Positions 13,801 through 25,591 of a stretch of DNA of 64,000 bases are shown in pieces. The notes beneath the pieces are model-generated. The model searched no databases. It had not been told where the DNA came from and worked only from the letters and a program-made list of their open reading frames with translations. The translations under genes were made by a program, and so were the position numbers. How positions within the stretch are numbered: position 1 is the first letter of the stretch; each line of letters starts with the position of its first letter. This DNA is from Buxus sempervirens (lineage: Eukaryota > Streptophyta > Magnoliopsida > Buxales > Buxaceae): positions 2,304,001 through 2,368,000 of the forward strand of contig OX387182.1 in NCBI GenBank assembly GCA_947561395.2. Reading direction: 5' to 3'.

Positions 13801-16800
13801 GCTATAAATATTTTCATAGTTTAAGTATTTAAAACCTTGAATGAACCTCCCACCCAAAGAACCTAGATCTTTCATTTTATACAAATTGAATTTCCTATAA
13901 ATATTTTCATAGTTTTAAGGATTTCCTATAAGATAAAGTATTTAAAACCTTGAGTAATTCTAGCTCCAATTCAATTCGCACACCAAATTCAAACTTGGAA
14001 ATGGGTTCACATTTCGACCAATTCCTGTTCTGCATGTTTTATAAAAGGGATTTCAAATGGAAAACCATTGTCATATGGAATTCCAGTTCTACGATGGCAC
14101 CAACCCAATTGCTTTGAATTCATTTAAAATTTCTTACCTATAAAAGTACCAACACCTTTAGTTCACAAACTACCCTTGTAACATTAATATACAACAAACT
14201 ACTCTTAGTATACATGCTTCACTGAACATAGTGCCTCTTTGAAACCTTTTTTATCTAACAATGGGGCCACCTCCCTACTTTGCCCCTCCTTTCTTCATTT
14301 TGATACATTCATAAACTCCTCATCATTCATTAACCTCATGGTTTCGATTTTTTTTTCTGGGATTTGGTTGAAATTATACCATTACAGCCCTGCTTCCACT
14401 TTACATTCCAATTTCTTGAGTGGATTTAGTTTAAGGAGATGGGTTCTCTTCTTCAGTGATGCATTTGGTTTTATGACTGGTGTTTCTTGTTAGTAAACTT
14501 TCTAATATCTACACTCCAATTGGTTTCTTGTGGTAACATTATTTTTAAGAGAAAATGTCCAAGTCTTTCAATTTGTCAGTAAACAATGATTGCCACATAA
14601 TTAACATGCTTTTATTGTCCGCTTCTGGCTTTTCTTCAAACCAGCCACATCAATGTTATCAAATCGCCTAGGCGAAGCCAAGCGATAGACCTACTTGTAG
14701 CCTAGGCGCCAAGGTGGTCGCCTAGGCGATAATTTTTTTTCCTTAATAACTAACTATAATTTGTATATTGCTTGTGTTTATCTACATTTAATACATGTAT
14801 GTTTTGCTCTTTAAGTGAAATTTTAACGACAACACAAATAAACACAATTGATTTTTAAAGACAACGCAAATGAAAGGGTTCTATTTTCAAAAAACATAAA
14901 ATAAAATAATCGATTAAACATAACCAAAAAAAGATGTTATTTACGGATAATAAAAAAAAATTTGTTCTTACAATTGAGAAAACAAATAGAACCCAAAAAA
15001 CAAGAAATTCCTTGATTGGAAAGAAAAAACAGAAATGATTTCTAAAGGACTGTGTTGAGGTAGCATCCAATTTCAGTTGAAAGCAAGTTCTAGCCGTGCA
15101 TGATTCTTCTGCTCTTGTTCTCTTCTCTAAGAGTTGCGAGTTCGGCAAGCTTCAAAACCCCTGAACTAACACTCCATTTTTGTTTTGTCTTTATAATGTA
15201 TTAATAAAGTATAATTTTATATGTTAAAAACATATATCAATAATTTACTTCATACTACATATAATAATTAAAATAAGTTGTACGAGGCAACCACCCAGGC
15301 CGAATAGGCAATAAGGTGACCGCCTTGGCACATGGGCACTAGCCCAGGCGAGAATAGCCTAGGCTAGCATCACCTTAACTTTTAGAAAAACACTTAGGTG
15401 TCAAGGCAAGCGCCTTTAATAACACTGAGCCACATCATAGAGACTCATGGCACAAACAGATGTATAAAGCAAGTAATATCTATGCAAGTAAAACAGGTTC
15501 ACACAAAATACCTGTCCCTTCTTGGTTGTGAGCTGCCGAAGTATAGTTTCTGGTTTTGTCTTCCCAGTAGTTGGCTCACCACTGGAGCAAACAATAAAAG
15601 CATATAAAATCAGAGAAACCCCTCATATAAGTCAGTTTATGGCTGCTCTCTCAATGGTCACTATAGATAAAGCAAGTTAAGGCCAGATTGCTTACGTCCT
15701 CCTATCAAGGAAGCGTATAGAGATATTATTGACCTCAGCTTCTGAAACTTGCAGTCTAATAACACCGCCAGAAAGTATCTCAACATCTGAAACCTGTTAT
15801 CAAAGCCCAAAAAGAGAAAAAATCTTTCAATGTTAACAATATAAATGATTGTCGAGTAGATATTTAACTGTACCAAGGCCTCACAAAAACCAATGCACAA
15901 ATTAGCGTTGGAAGTAAAACCACCAACCAAGCCAAATAAGCCACGCTCCATGTACCACCCGGTGATGGAAGTTATGACTTCATCTAAACGCCTTATATTC
16001 ACGACTTTTCCTGCACAACTTGACACCAAAAGTTTAACTCAATGAAGATCTCCTATATTCAAAATTTGATGCAACCTATACGATCCAATATACAAAAGGT
16101 TAAGATGAAATCCTACCATATCCATCACGGAATGCATCCTCCAGAAACTTTGATGGAAGAACATTCGCACCTTCACATATCAACCCATGGAACTCCTGGT
16201 TTGGTTCTACCTTATACCACAAGTGAATACAGATAGTTACTACTCCAAGACAATCTGAATAAGTAACAAAGTTTGGTATTTAAACTTGAACGATCATATG
16301 TCAAAAATTTTGTGTTGCCTGCCAAGTAAAGTTCTCTTTCATATTTTGTAAGTTCACCTGTAGAAATCCTTCACTTAGCGGTGAAAGATAGGCATAAAAA
16401 AGAAAAGGTTATAAAAGAAAAAACTGAAAAAGAAAACATTGAATATGCCTATAAAAGAATAAGGTATGCTATAGGCACTCCTTAGAATCAAGAATAACCA
16501 GTCACGTGAAAATATTGTATTGGGCTAAAAGGCTGTGGGATGAGATCATGAGGCTTGCTTTTTACCATATAATTGAGACAGAAAATTTTATGGCATGAAA
16601 ATGACAACAATTGAATTTTTTTACCAATTTTCTAAACAACAAATACACAAGAAAAAAGGATCAAAAGTTGTCCCTCATACCTACAGAAGCTTTAATTTGG
16701 ACTTTACAATTCGCATACCCAACCAAGTTTACTAGAATTTTGTAGACCTGGGAGTTTAATGGATTAGGACCAGTTCCAATCAGTAAAGGTTCCCTCTAGA

Positions 16801-19800
16801 AGTTAGACCCGTTAAGGCTACCTTTCAGGTATTGGGTACCACGTATAGTAGATTACAAATAATCGCATCTAGTTATATGTAACTAGTTTGAGTAAACAAA
16901 AGATAAATGTTGGCAGATTCCTATAACCACTGTCAATTCAACAATTAGGTATCCAGTCCTAGTTCGATACCCATTGAACTTCATTATAGCTCTGTCCGAG
17001 AAACGAGCGGAGAGTAGCAAAGGCATGATTCTGCAAAGATAAGTAATTACATTATAAGAAGTGAGGCATTGTAGATTTCTGAATTATTGACAGGCAAGAA
17101 TTCTAGACAAGAGGTGGAAAAAAACACCCGAATTTGGAGAGAAGCATTTTGGAGTAAGAAACCATCACTGAGCAATGATGAAGAGTTCAACAATGATGAT
17201 ATGGGGAAGGTATTATATGAAGAATACAGGGAGAATGATATGAATTCATATATTGCAACAGAAGATTTCTCGTGATCAAGCAGATTCAGCATGATTTGTC
17301 AGTCAACAGCAGGCAACTTTCCAGTTATTATTTGCAGAGAGACACGTAAAACAGATGAGCATGGTAGAGAGAAAACTGACATGATAGGAAAGATGGGGAA
17401 AGGCTGGACTGAGGATTTAAGAGGTGAAACGGAGAATGGGAATACAGTACAGGCGCTTTCTGTTGGGGAACTCAACACAGCTCAGAACAAATATTCAAAT
17501 GACCGCTATATATCTTGGAGAAGATGGAACCACCAGATGATATAGAAGCAGATCACAAACTCACTCCGTTGGGATCTTTGAATTGCAGGGAGCCCAGGGT
17601 CAACAATTAATAAATCAATCCTCTTAACCCTACAACCATACAGTAACTAATAAAAGTAACTAGTAAAAGTATCCAAAACCGAAACCTTTTTTCCTTTCTC
17701 TTTTTTGGAGGGTGTAGTTGGACAGGACAAGCAACATAACAGAAAATCGATTCTCTCCATCTCAGAAAAACCTATTGCACTATCTTTTGCACCCTCCATG
17801 ACGTTACAAACATACACAAGTTGAATCGAACAATATTATGTCTCGCTCGTGTCTGACTTTATCAGATAATACTTATGATATGCCACTGCAACCAGCAGCC
17901 TTTCCTCTTTCTGTATCATCCATACATCTCAATATACCTCTGGCAGTTTATTGTATCCAGTTTATTCCTGAAGTTGGGGTATGCTAGATGGATTAGATGA
18001 GATGGAAGTGAGAGCCGAAGAAGACGTAAGAAGGAAGCAATTGGAACAGGAAAGCTGGTTAGAATTCATTGGGGGCACAGGACTTGGCAGGAATTATAAT
18101 AGACGTAGCAGAAACAATGGATAGGTTCAAAATTTTGGAAAATACTATATGCATTGCTAAGAAAGCCATTGACCTCAAAAAACTTGAATGAACCTTGCAT
18201 TACAAGAGAGGAACAGTATAAATACAATGTACATCTTTCTTCATCCTAGTGCAAGTCGGTATCTAGGTGACATATATAAGATGGAATATCAGATGCTCAA
18301 GTGATTTAAAAAAAAGAATAATGAGAGATTTGTGTGCTCTCATTTGTGTGCTAGAATCAATCCAACTATTTCGATCATGTATTGAGTGGAAGTTATGATG
18401 TTTTATAGAGTGGGATGGAGAGAGAGGATTCATGTCGCCAACCCACTTTGGTAGGAACTGGCTTCTGACGACGATGATGATGATATTGAGTGGTATGTCA
18501 CTTGGCCTTAATCTGGAGATTTAAAAATGAACCAACTTACACATGAGATCAGACGTGGGGCAACAATAGGTTTCATGCAATTTCCAAGTGAAAGTGACCC
18601 GGTTGATTATGCACTTAAAAGGTGTCAAGTTTACACGAACTAACGGCAGAAGCACCCATTATCTAAGCTAGTTAGGTTTCAGTGTCTTTAAGATGAGATA
18701 CATATTAAACTGTTCTTTTTTTTTTCAAAGACTGCAATCCCAAACCAATATGAGATCATTGCAAAATTTTGTTGTCTGCCCGAGGGAGGAAGTAGGGAAC
18801 CTTTCCGCCTCATAAATATGTGGTTGACACATCCTACATCTATAAAAGAGATTCATGGGAGATTCATGGGAGCTGGAAGAGAAGAAAATAGATATCATAG
18901 GATGGGCAGGCTTCAAAATCATCAAATTCCTATGTCATATTAAGGAGAATTTCAAGAAGCTAAACCAAAAAAAAAAAGTTGGCAACTTGAATAATAAGAC
19001 AAATCAGCTCTTCAATGAGGGGATTTATATTGATACCAAATGCTTTCAATCCCTTGAAAGGTTGTTGGACTGCAAGGTGGATGCCTTCCTTTCTAGTATC
19101 GTTGGGGAAGAGGCAAGGAGCATTGGCACTTGGGAGCACGTACTTGAGAAAATGGAAAATAATTAGATATATGGAAGAGAAACTATTTGATTTTAATGAG
19201 AAAATGGAAAAGAAATCAGCTATATGAAATAGAAACTATTTGAACTTGCTAGACGCACTACACTCATATAATCATTCAGAAAAGATCTTCCATCAGATAG
19301 GCCGTAGAATATCCAACAGATATTCTCCGTGGAGGGAGGAGGTAGTGGAACGGGTCATTTGATGAAATTGGAGGATGGTATGGGACAAGGATTCTAGTGA
19401 AATATACCTTAGAAGATACTCTAGCTAGAAACTTTCCACTTTTAGAAAAGTAGCTGTTTTAACACCAAAAAGGATAGCCTTTCACCATACAATCATTCGT
19501 TTTTTTACAAAATTTTGCCTATAAAAAGGCATCAGCAGCTCATTTGGGGGGGGGGGGGGGGGTTGTCTCTCATTGGCTTTACTCCTCCTCTCCCCCTTGT
19601 ACTAAACTCCCTTCTCCACCACCCCATTACCTTCTTAACCTCCTAAACCCTTTCAAGACACTCTCTCCCCCTTCTCTTCTTCTCCAACTTGAAGCCAAGA
19701 AGGAAGCTTGGAGGTGCTGTGGAAGTGAAAGAAGCCTCCCAAAGTGCTGCCCAACCCTCAAGGGAGCTCCAACACTCACCTAGGAGGACTTTAAACCCCA

Positions 19801-22800
19801 AGGTCTGTCTTCTTGATACATTTTATTCGACATATGTAAAAATGGGTATAATGTGAGCATGTTGTATCACTTTTGTTCTTTGCATGCTACTTTCCTTTGG
19901 TTTTAGTGTGTTTGGTTTCTCTTCTCCTCTCCCATCCTTCTTCTCTTCAAAAGGATGAGCTCCCATGGTGAGGAGAGGTCACTTGGTTAAAAGGAAATGG
20001 GAGATGAGTGGTCATAATTAATGTGAGTTAGGGCTTACTTCCAATGCATGGCTCTCCCCATATTCCCATTGTTTGTTTCTTCTTTAAATGAGGGGAGCAT
20101 GTTCCCCTCCCTCTCTTTAAGAGTCTCATGTACGCTTTAAATCCCCAACTCCTTTCTCTAATGGCTCTTTAGGTTATCATCATGCTATGCTTGTCTTTGT
20201 TTTCTTTTTTTATCATCAAGCATGCTTGTAGGATGTCATGGGTTTTCACAGACTTGAATAGCATGTTCCACCCCTTCTCCCATACCTGGTTTCCCCCTTG
20301 CATTTGTATGCATAAATATCTCACACACACACACATGCACATGCACGTTTCATTTAGAAAGCATGCTAGGTTCTCTCTTTTAGTGATATTCCACTCGTAT
20401 ACATGTTAGCAAGAGCACACACACTTTTAATCGTTGTTTTACAGCATATCTTGAGTCTTGGTTAATTTATCTCCTTGGATTATTTGTTTGTGTATGAGCA
20501 TGGTTTGGCCGTGAGACATGGACACCGGCCTCCCAAGCCACCCTTTTCCCTTCTCGCATGAAGGGAGGGGGATGTCCTAGGCACCAAAACAGGGACATCT
20601 AAGGTCCCTGTTTTGAAGAGTTGAATTTCAGCTCAATGAGGGAACCAAGGCCCCAAGCCTAAGTCCCCTCTCTTGGATTAGAAAAGTAAAGAGAAAATAG
20701 TCTTTTTAGGCTTTCTTCTATAACTTCCAACCACTGTGGGCCCACAGAGGGGCCCACCCAGTCCAATTGGTATACTTTAACTAAAATAAAGCAAAACAAC
20801 TCAATTAAATGGGCCACACCACTGGAGGCCCAACAAAAGCCCAAAAAGATGCATGTTGGTTATATTAGGGTCTGGTTTGGCCGTGACTTGGGCTTGGGCC
20901 TATCAGGCCCTACTTCTTTCTTTAAAGAAAGCCCACTTACCAAAGAGGGGAGGTGATCCAAAACCCTAACCCACAAAGTCTTGGGCATTCAAGCCTAAAA
21001 CCTAGAACAAGGGCCCCAAGCCCATTCCTAACCCACTTGGAAATGAATTAACTAAGATAAATAAATCATACGGAAACCCTTGTGAGGCCCACCCAATGGG
21101 CCCACAGACCATCTAGGCCCGCCAAAATAAACCTTAAACCAATTTTTTGTAAAACCGTAAATAAAAGCAATTAAACTAACCAAAACCCTAAAGAGCTTTT
21201 AGGATTAAATTGAAGCCCAACAAAGGAACATGTGGGCTATGCTTAGCCCATCAAAAAATCTGTGGACCTTCCAACGGGGCACGCCCAATCAGACAGATAC
21301 CACTCAAATAAATAAGATAAAATCAAATAAATGGGACCTACACCACTTAGGCGGTCCCCACCAGACTTAACATAAGTGCTACATATCTGAATAGGATTAG
21401 GTGAGATAGACAGATAGTTGACTCTAAACCAGGAAGACTTGAGGAACCCGTCACCTGACGGGGCGGACCGGGGTGTCTACGGACTTCCCCGAACTATAAC
21501 CGAGACCCTACCCTGAATCTCAAGCCGCAGACCGCCTAATAGACAAACCCTAGGCACCCAAGTGTTTGCCTGCACCCCATCAGACAGTGACGACTCCAAA
21601 CTCCGACATTTCCCCGAAAAAGAAAGGCCCGCACCAGCATGCGCCTCGAGTCAGACATGCGGTCTGCGGATCACCATGACGCGCGCACACCTTTTGTTTT
21701 ATCCTTTGATAAGATTCAGAACCCTTTGTTTTATCCTTTGATCAGATTTAGAGATGACTCGGGTTGCTATCTGTGCTTCTGTGGGATTTACAGTAGGGGA
21801 CACGCATTGGTTTCTTTTAAGTTCTGTGAGTCTTTAATTTGGCCCAAGATCAATCAACATGCGTTGCCAACATTGTCTCGTGGTCTAGTCAACCCTCGGA
21901 ATTTGCCATTCAGGTCCACTGATGTTTAAGAAACCGCCTCCGTATTTGAGTACCTTAAAGATGCCTTCATTAATCCTGAGAACCCAATGTGTTGGTTTGC
22001 ACTAGGAACATTAATGGCAGCTTCAGCACAACATCTTTCTTCCTCTTCACCCATGGTAACCCTACATATCAAGTCAACCCTTCCCACAAGACATATATGG
22101 AAGCCTATTCCTTGAATCAAGGTGTTTGTCAATTGTCTAGGCAATGGATATTCACAAGATCTATAATATAGATATTAACCAAAGAAAGCGAAAATTTCTT
22201 GCCATCTTACTTCAGCGCATGCTTTGTGTGAATAGTTCACAAAGATTCAGTTGAAAACTTGTCCATACACAAACTTGTGCTCATGATTGTGAGATCTAGA
22301 ACCAACTTATGAGATTATTTGAAGTACATTGAGTTGTGCTTGGAAGCATGGAGCAACTCTTAGTCCAATGGCACCTCAATGGTCTGGGAGCATAGGGTCA
22401 AGTGATTTCTATACTTCTACCAAATGACATATGGTGAGTTATTTAAGGGGAACATATGAGAAGAATTTTGAAGACATGAGAGCTACTGCTATGATGGTTA
22501 TGAAGAAAGCGATGACCATGACAGCATGGTGGACTAATGTTAGTAGGAATAGTAATGAGTTCGGTCAGGTTGAGAACCTATATATTAGTGTGTCACGACC
22601 AAACCAAATCTGCCCATCTATTAAACAAGTTGGAGATGGCCAAACCACAGACAACCGATTTAAATAATATAAACTCAGCCTGCCAATTTAATAGAAGTAT
22701 CTCCTTTTTAATTTTAAGGATAACTTACAATGACAAATTATTTTACATATCAATTTTGTACTTAATAGTTATTTTTAATATTTTGTACAAAGATCATGTT

Positions 22801-24988
22801 ATCTATAGTGCTATTATATATAATTATATATGCTCAGGGTCGGGTTCGAAGGGTTTAAACCAAGGATGGAAATTTTGGCGAAATCAAGGAATATTTCCCC
22901 ACATTTCCCCTGTGAGGGGAAACGAGGAAATGTGTGTTTTTCACTTTTACTTATATTTTTTTGGTCTAGTACAATCATAAAAAATACATGCATGAGGAAA
23001 TCTGGGGAAATTTGGGAAAATGTTGCCGACATCTTGTGAAATTTTGCCGAAATCAGGGAAACTGGGGAAATATCGTTTTCCCCAGACATTTCGTGTAGCT
23101 GACCTTGTGAAATCGGAATTTTGCCGAAATTTGTAAAATGTCAAAGAGTGGTTTAAACACAAGGTCAACCTATTTATCAAAGGGTTGACAAAAAGAAACC
23201 CTAACTCACTCAATGGGCTGAAACAATGAAATATTGGTCATTGCCAGATTAGCGGCAGGTAATTCGTGTGCTTTAGTCAACCAAAATTCTGACAATGGCT
23301 CCTTAAGTAACAGTAGAACTGCCAGCACTGTAGTATAATCTAGAAACAATCAGGGACACTCACTCTTTTTTGGGATCCATAGGCTTGGACCATTCCACCA
23401 AAGCAGAGTTATTAGTGACTGAGATTGGGAGCGAGAAAACTTGAGCTTGAGACTTAACCCGTTGATTATATAGGATGAGTTGACCATAATAGTCTTGTTG
23501 TTTGATCCTAGGAAATCCGCATGCCAGTTGGCACGTAAATGTTGGTTACTAAATTGATGGAACATGTCTGAAAAAATACAACTTGGACAAAAATTTTCAG
23601 ATTGCTAATAAAGGACCTTATAGAATAGAACTTTTATTTTTCTTTTAGGCTATGTTTAGTTTGGTGGAAAACAATGGAAAGGAAAGTAAAAGAGCACTTC
23701 CCTTTCCATTCCATTGCTTTCCTTCCATTTTGAGGAAACTTTAAGAGATATTTAGTGGAAAACTGGAGTTCTTTGGAAAATCACTTTCCACTGGGCCCAC
23801 ATTCTCCCATGAACCGAACATGGAAATTTTAATGGATAGTTCATTTTCCTTTCCTTTTCTATAAATTCCATCAAAACAAGCACATCCTTAGGTAAGAACT
23901 GATAGAGGCAATCACCTGCAGGGAGAAGTATATCCATTTTACAGGTGATAAACAGATACAGAAATATCCCACAATAGATGCACACTAGCACCGCAGTGTT
24001 ATTTCCGAGTGAATTTAATGGATCCCTCGTATTAACAGCACTTATCTCTTAAAATTACTTTGCATATTACATGGTCAGTATCAGAAACAACCCACACATT
24101 GCATGATTCTACATTTCCAAAATCTTATTTTGTAAGTTTCACCCGGGATAGGACCAACCCAATTTGGAAGAACAAATACTCTCTAGCAGTTCTAAACATC
24201 GTAATGACAATGATATCGACCTATATATAAGTATATCTAAGAGAATAATGATGCAACATTGTGGCCTTTATACCATTGAAACCCAACCAGAAAACTTTTT
24301 TTTTCAGTTTTAACATCTAGGATATAAAGGTCCCTGTATAAAGTTCCTCCCTCCCAAACTGTTTATTTATCAGCCCATATCTCATGAACGGCATCAAACG
24401 GACCAAAGTTTAAAACAGATATACCTGAAAAATTAATCGGATTCCATCTCGAGTGTCAACAGCAACGGGCATGCATGAGCAGAAGTACCCACTATCAATA
24501 ATCCGATGAACGTCCTCCTGAACCTCTCGAACGGTTAGGGCTGAATTAGGACGGCATGCCTTCAAAGCAGCTGCCGCCTCTGATTCCAGGTCCTTCCTCT
24601 CGAGTTCCTCACCGTCCTTGTTTCGAATCAAAACCTCGCTGATCAAAACCCTCTCTTCATTTTCTCTTCCATGACGACCACTACTTGAATGCCCTTTCTG
24701 CTGAGGTTCTCTACCTTCCAATATGCCCGGATTCGACTCTTCGGATCTAACTAGAGCTAGCGAAGACGAACCTAGGAGCGAAGATTTGGAGATAAAATGT
24801 CCAGATTTTCTACGAGTTCTAATCGATGAGATAAAACAAGTGACTGCTTCTCTCGCTTTGTCTAGATTCAAAGCGAGGGTTTGGCAACAGAATGAAAGGT
24901 TGGAGAAGAAGGGAATAGTCTGTTGGAATGAAGAATGAGGGAGTTTGATATGCGACGATACGAACTTAACACCTTCGCTTTTCACCAT
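1819..24988 (-). CDS. OEP80: Outer envelope protein 80 (Omp85/Toc75-V family), complete, 16 exons
   Basis: OEP80 is the plastid outer-envelope Omp85 protein thought to insert beta-barrel proteins. Exons in coding order (high to low): 24988-24425, 16210-16117, 16010-15928, 15793-15696, 15581-15512, 11948-11855, 8782-8701, 8613-8578, 6389-6236, 6136-5996, 5236-5166, 5038-4960, 4862-4747, 4540-4393, 2572-2503, 1973-1819. All introns are GT-AG, phases agree and the total is 2055 bp (684 aa plus stop); Arabidopsis OEP80 is about 730 aa. An N-terminal extension (residues 1-112) precedes three POTRA domains (about 113-190, 190-270, 270-355, starting [10 protein letters not shown]). The barrel follows, with the Omp85 loop signature VRGY at 585-588 and the C-terminus FHFGVGHRN. 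The chosen ATG is the only in-frame Met before residue 173. Intron 1 is 8.2 kb. Recognition rests on near-identity of many segments to the known family. Confidence 0.95.
3650..3902 (+). mobile_element. 5'-truncated RTE-type LINE 3' end
   Basis: The + strand resembles the last codons of RTE reverse transcriptases (…[15 protein letters not shown] reading near 3818-3850) followed by the conserved CATGTTACCAACTCCAATCA block and a (TTG)n-type tail near 3878-3897. It lies in OEP80 intron 14. It is degenerate and has no intact ORF. Confidence 0.6.
3733..3971. repeat. 20-bp perfect direct repeat bracketing the RTE 3' end
   Basis: GGTGCAGAAAGCACAATTAT occurs at 3733-3752 and again at 3952-3971. The LINE tail lies between the copies but ends about 50 bp before the second one. 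The pair could be a target-site duplication with extra tail sequence, or a local duplication. Confidence 0.6.
5458..5775 (+). mobile_element. 5'-truncated RTE-type LINE fragment
   Basis: The + strand reads a degraded form of the RTE C-terminus, including an [24 protein letters not shown] stretch at about 5530-5590 matching the usual RWFGHVxRRP block. It ends with the GGGTTCATGTAGCCG motif and a TTG-type tail near 5756-5773. It sits in OEP80 intron 10. Confidence 0.6.
6724..6777 (-). mobile_element. Very short LINE (L1-like) tail insertion with 16-bp target duplication
   Basis: The insertion reads, on the minus strand, the plant L1 3' end finishing TTACTTATCA plus poly(A). It is flanked by perfect direct repeats ATCAAGAACTACTTTA at 6708-6723 and 6778-6793. 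Extreme 5' truncation leaves 54 bp. It lies in OEP80 intron 8. Confidence 0.85.
7804..7829. repeat. 26-nt poly-G tract
   Basis: An uninterrupted run of 26 G lies in OEP80 intron 8. Runs of this length are rare in plant DNA and error-prone in sequencing, so the exact length should not be trusted. Confidence 0.95.
7985..8460. mobile_element. Quasi-palindromic element rich in TTTCG/CGAAA, possible MITE
   Basis: GC-richer ends with many TTTCGCTAAT and CCGAAA words flank an AT-rich core. The core has a tandem duplication (8135-8170 and 8198-8233) containing ATTCATGTGCTTGTATTTGT. The layout matches the element at 22861-23149, but no target duplication was found, so the borders are approximate. Confidence 0.4.
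9109..9220. repeat. Direct repeat of ~24 bp, 87 bp apart
   Basis: TGGGGTCCACATGCAAACCA with following CCT occurs at about 9109 and 9196. It is either a target-site duplication of a short insertion or a local tandem duplication. It lies in OEP80 intron 6. Confidence 0.6.
10000..10560 (-). mobile_element. RTE-type LINE reverse-transcriptase remnant
   Basis: On the minus strand the sequence reads a damaged RTE polymerase: a [21 protein letters not shown] block (descended from the catalytic FADDLVLVDE region) at about 10510-10440, then [10 protein letters not shown], then a KIEYVECN block near 10400-10380. Stops and frameshifts interrupt it. It is in OEP80 intron 6 in the same orientation as the gene. 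Confidence 0.7.
12262..12450 (-). mobile_element. Probable LINE 3' end
   Basis: A run of T at about 12261-12270 is followed by AATGAATAATGAGGGTCATA, which resembles the L1 3' ends at 6724 and 43139. The 5' limit is uncertain and no duplication was found. Confidence 0.4.
14651..15427. mobile_element. Non-autonomous hAT element, 777 bp, 8-bp TSD
   Basis: Perfect 8-bp duplications AGCCACAT flank it at 14643-14650 and 15428-15435. The termini are inverted repeats (CAATGTTATCAAA and, on the other strand, CAGTGTTATTAAA). Clusters of the palindrome CCTAGGCG fill both ends and an AT-rich core separates them. TSD length and CA-G terminus are those of hAT elements. No transposase is encoded. It lies in OEP80 intron 5. 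Confidence 0.85.
18385..18487 (+). mobile_element. RTE-type LINE 3' end with (GAT)n tail
   Basis: The + strand ends GGATTCATGTCGCCAACCCA, then CTTCTGACGACGATGATGATGAT. This is the same 3' end as the inserted copy at 48375-48547 (opposite strand). RTE LINEs characteristically end in short tandem repeats rather than poly(A). Confidence 0.65.
19500..21700 (+). mobile_element. LTR-retrotransposon-like block (probable Ty3/gypsy LTR sequence)
   Basis: A TATA box (TATAAAAAGG at 19520) is followed by a long C/T-rich leader-like sequence. The right part has AAGTGTTTGCCTGCACCCCA and GTGACGACTCCAAACTC near 21560-21605, motifs common at the U5 end of plant gypsy LTRs and shared in type with the reverse-oriented solo LTR at 53840. 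No coding domain, second LTR or target duplication was found, so limits are loose. A 32-bp tandem duplication lies at 21691-21755. Confidence 0.45.
19546..19562. repeat. 17-nt poly-G tract
   Basis: An uninterrupted G run lies 20 bp after the TATA box of the LTR-like block. Confidence 0.95.
22861..23149. mobile_element. 289-bp MITE-like element with 9-bp duplication
   Basis: Direct repeats GGTTTAAAC at 22852-22860 and 23150-23158 flank an insert dense in GAAATTT, GGGGAAA and GCCGAAA words arranged quasi-palindromically about an AT-rich centre. It probably belongs to hAT- or Mutator-type non-autonomous elements (8-9 bp TSD). The target word contains the palindrome GTTTAAAC. Confidence 0.6.
23648..23887. 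mobile_element. Tourist/Harbinger-like MITE, 240 bp
   Basis: TTA duplications lie at 23645-23647 and 23888-23890. The inverted termini read GGCTATGTTTAGTTTGGTGG and, on the other strand, GGATGTGCTTGTTTTGATGG. The TTA target and GG-N-NTGTTT end fit PIF/Harbinger. Purine-rich GGAAAGGAAA tracts follow both ends. Confidence 0.75.
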
Positions 24989-25122
24989 TGTCAACTGAAT
25001 TGGAGCCTTGCAGAACCAGTGTAGAGTAAACAGACACTGGTATTTCGTAGGGCTTTAAAGCGCGGACAAATAAACCCTAACCCTCGACCTTTAATTGTTT
25101 CAGAAACGTTACTTTTACAATA

Positions 25123-25443
25123 GGGGAACTTAATATTCCGTGATACTTTTTAAACATAATTGAAATTTGATCATCAGAGTTATGAGTTTTAACCTCTAAG
25201 ACACATTTATAAAAATAACTAAAATTTAATGACATTACAAATTTTTCGTAAGACATGTCCCTACAATATGACTTTCACCTTGACTTATATGAAACATTTG
25301 AGGGAGTGATAAATGGCATTTTTGTAATAGTGAAATGTCATTAAAAATTAATTTGATAAAGGTTCATTAACAGTTAAACTTAAAACTTTGTTGACTAAAT
25401 TTAATTATTTAAAAAAAAAGTATCACTGAAATTAATTTTAAGG
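25123..25443. mobile_element. TIR MITE (family A copy 1) 135 bp upstream of OEP80 ATG
   Basis: Inverted arms of about 110 bp (25123-25237 and 25328-25443) share GTGATACTTTTT, AAGTTTTAA, and TAATGACATT blocks. The centre keeps a single GACTTATATGAAACATTT word similar to the unit of the foldback array. The arms match the 59702-60160 element in order of motifs. It probably overlaps the OEP80 promoter. Confidence 0.7.
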
Positions 25444-25591
25444 ATAGCGGAAACGTATTGCGCATGATATTAACGATATATTATGGATGTTAATTAACTT
25501 AAAATCAATTAAACCTTATTATATTATATTAGTTGACAATTTGCTTCATTTGCCAAGGTAACTAGTTGACTTGTATCAATAACGTGACTAA

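Larger units (their letters stand above)
16211..24424 (-). other. OEP80 intron 1 (8.2 kb), transposon-filled
   Basis: The intron carries an RTE LINE end (18385-18487), an LTR-like block (19500-21700), a 289-bp hAT-like element, a Tourist-like MITE and a 17-nt poly-G tract. The short ORFs at 17087-17545, 18855-19227 and 22431-22980 match no domain I recognise. The stretch 16.2-18.4 kb shows nothing beyond AT-rich sequence. Confidence 0.8.

Noticed and set aside
22431-22980. ORF pair in OEP80 intron 1
   Set aside because: The translations match nothing known, overlap each other in different frames and run into a MITE; treated as chance.
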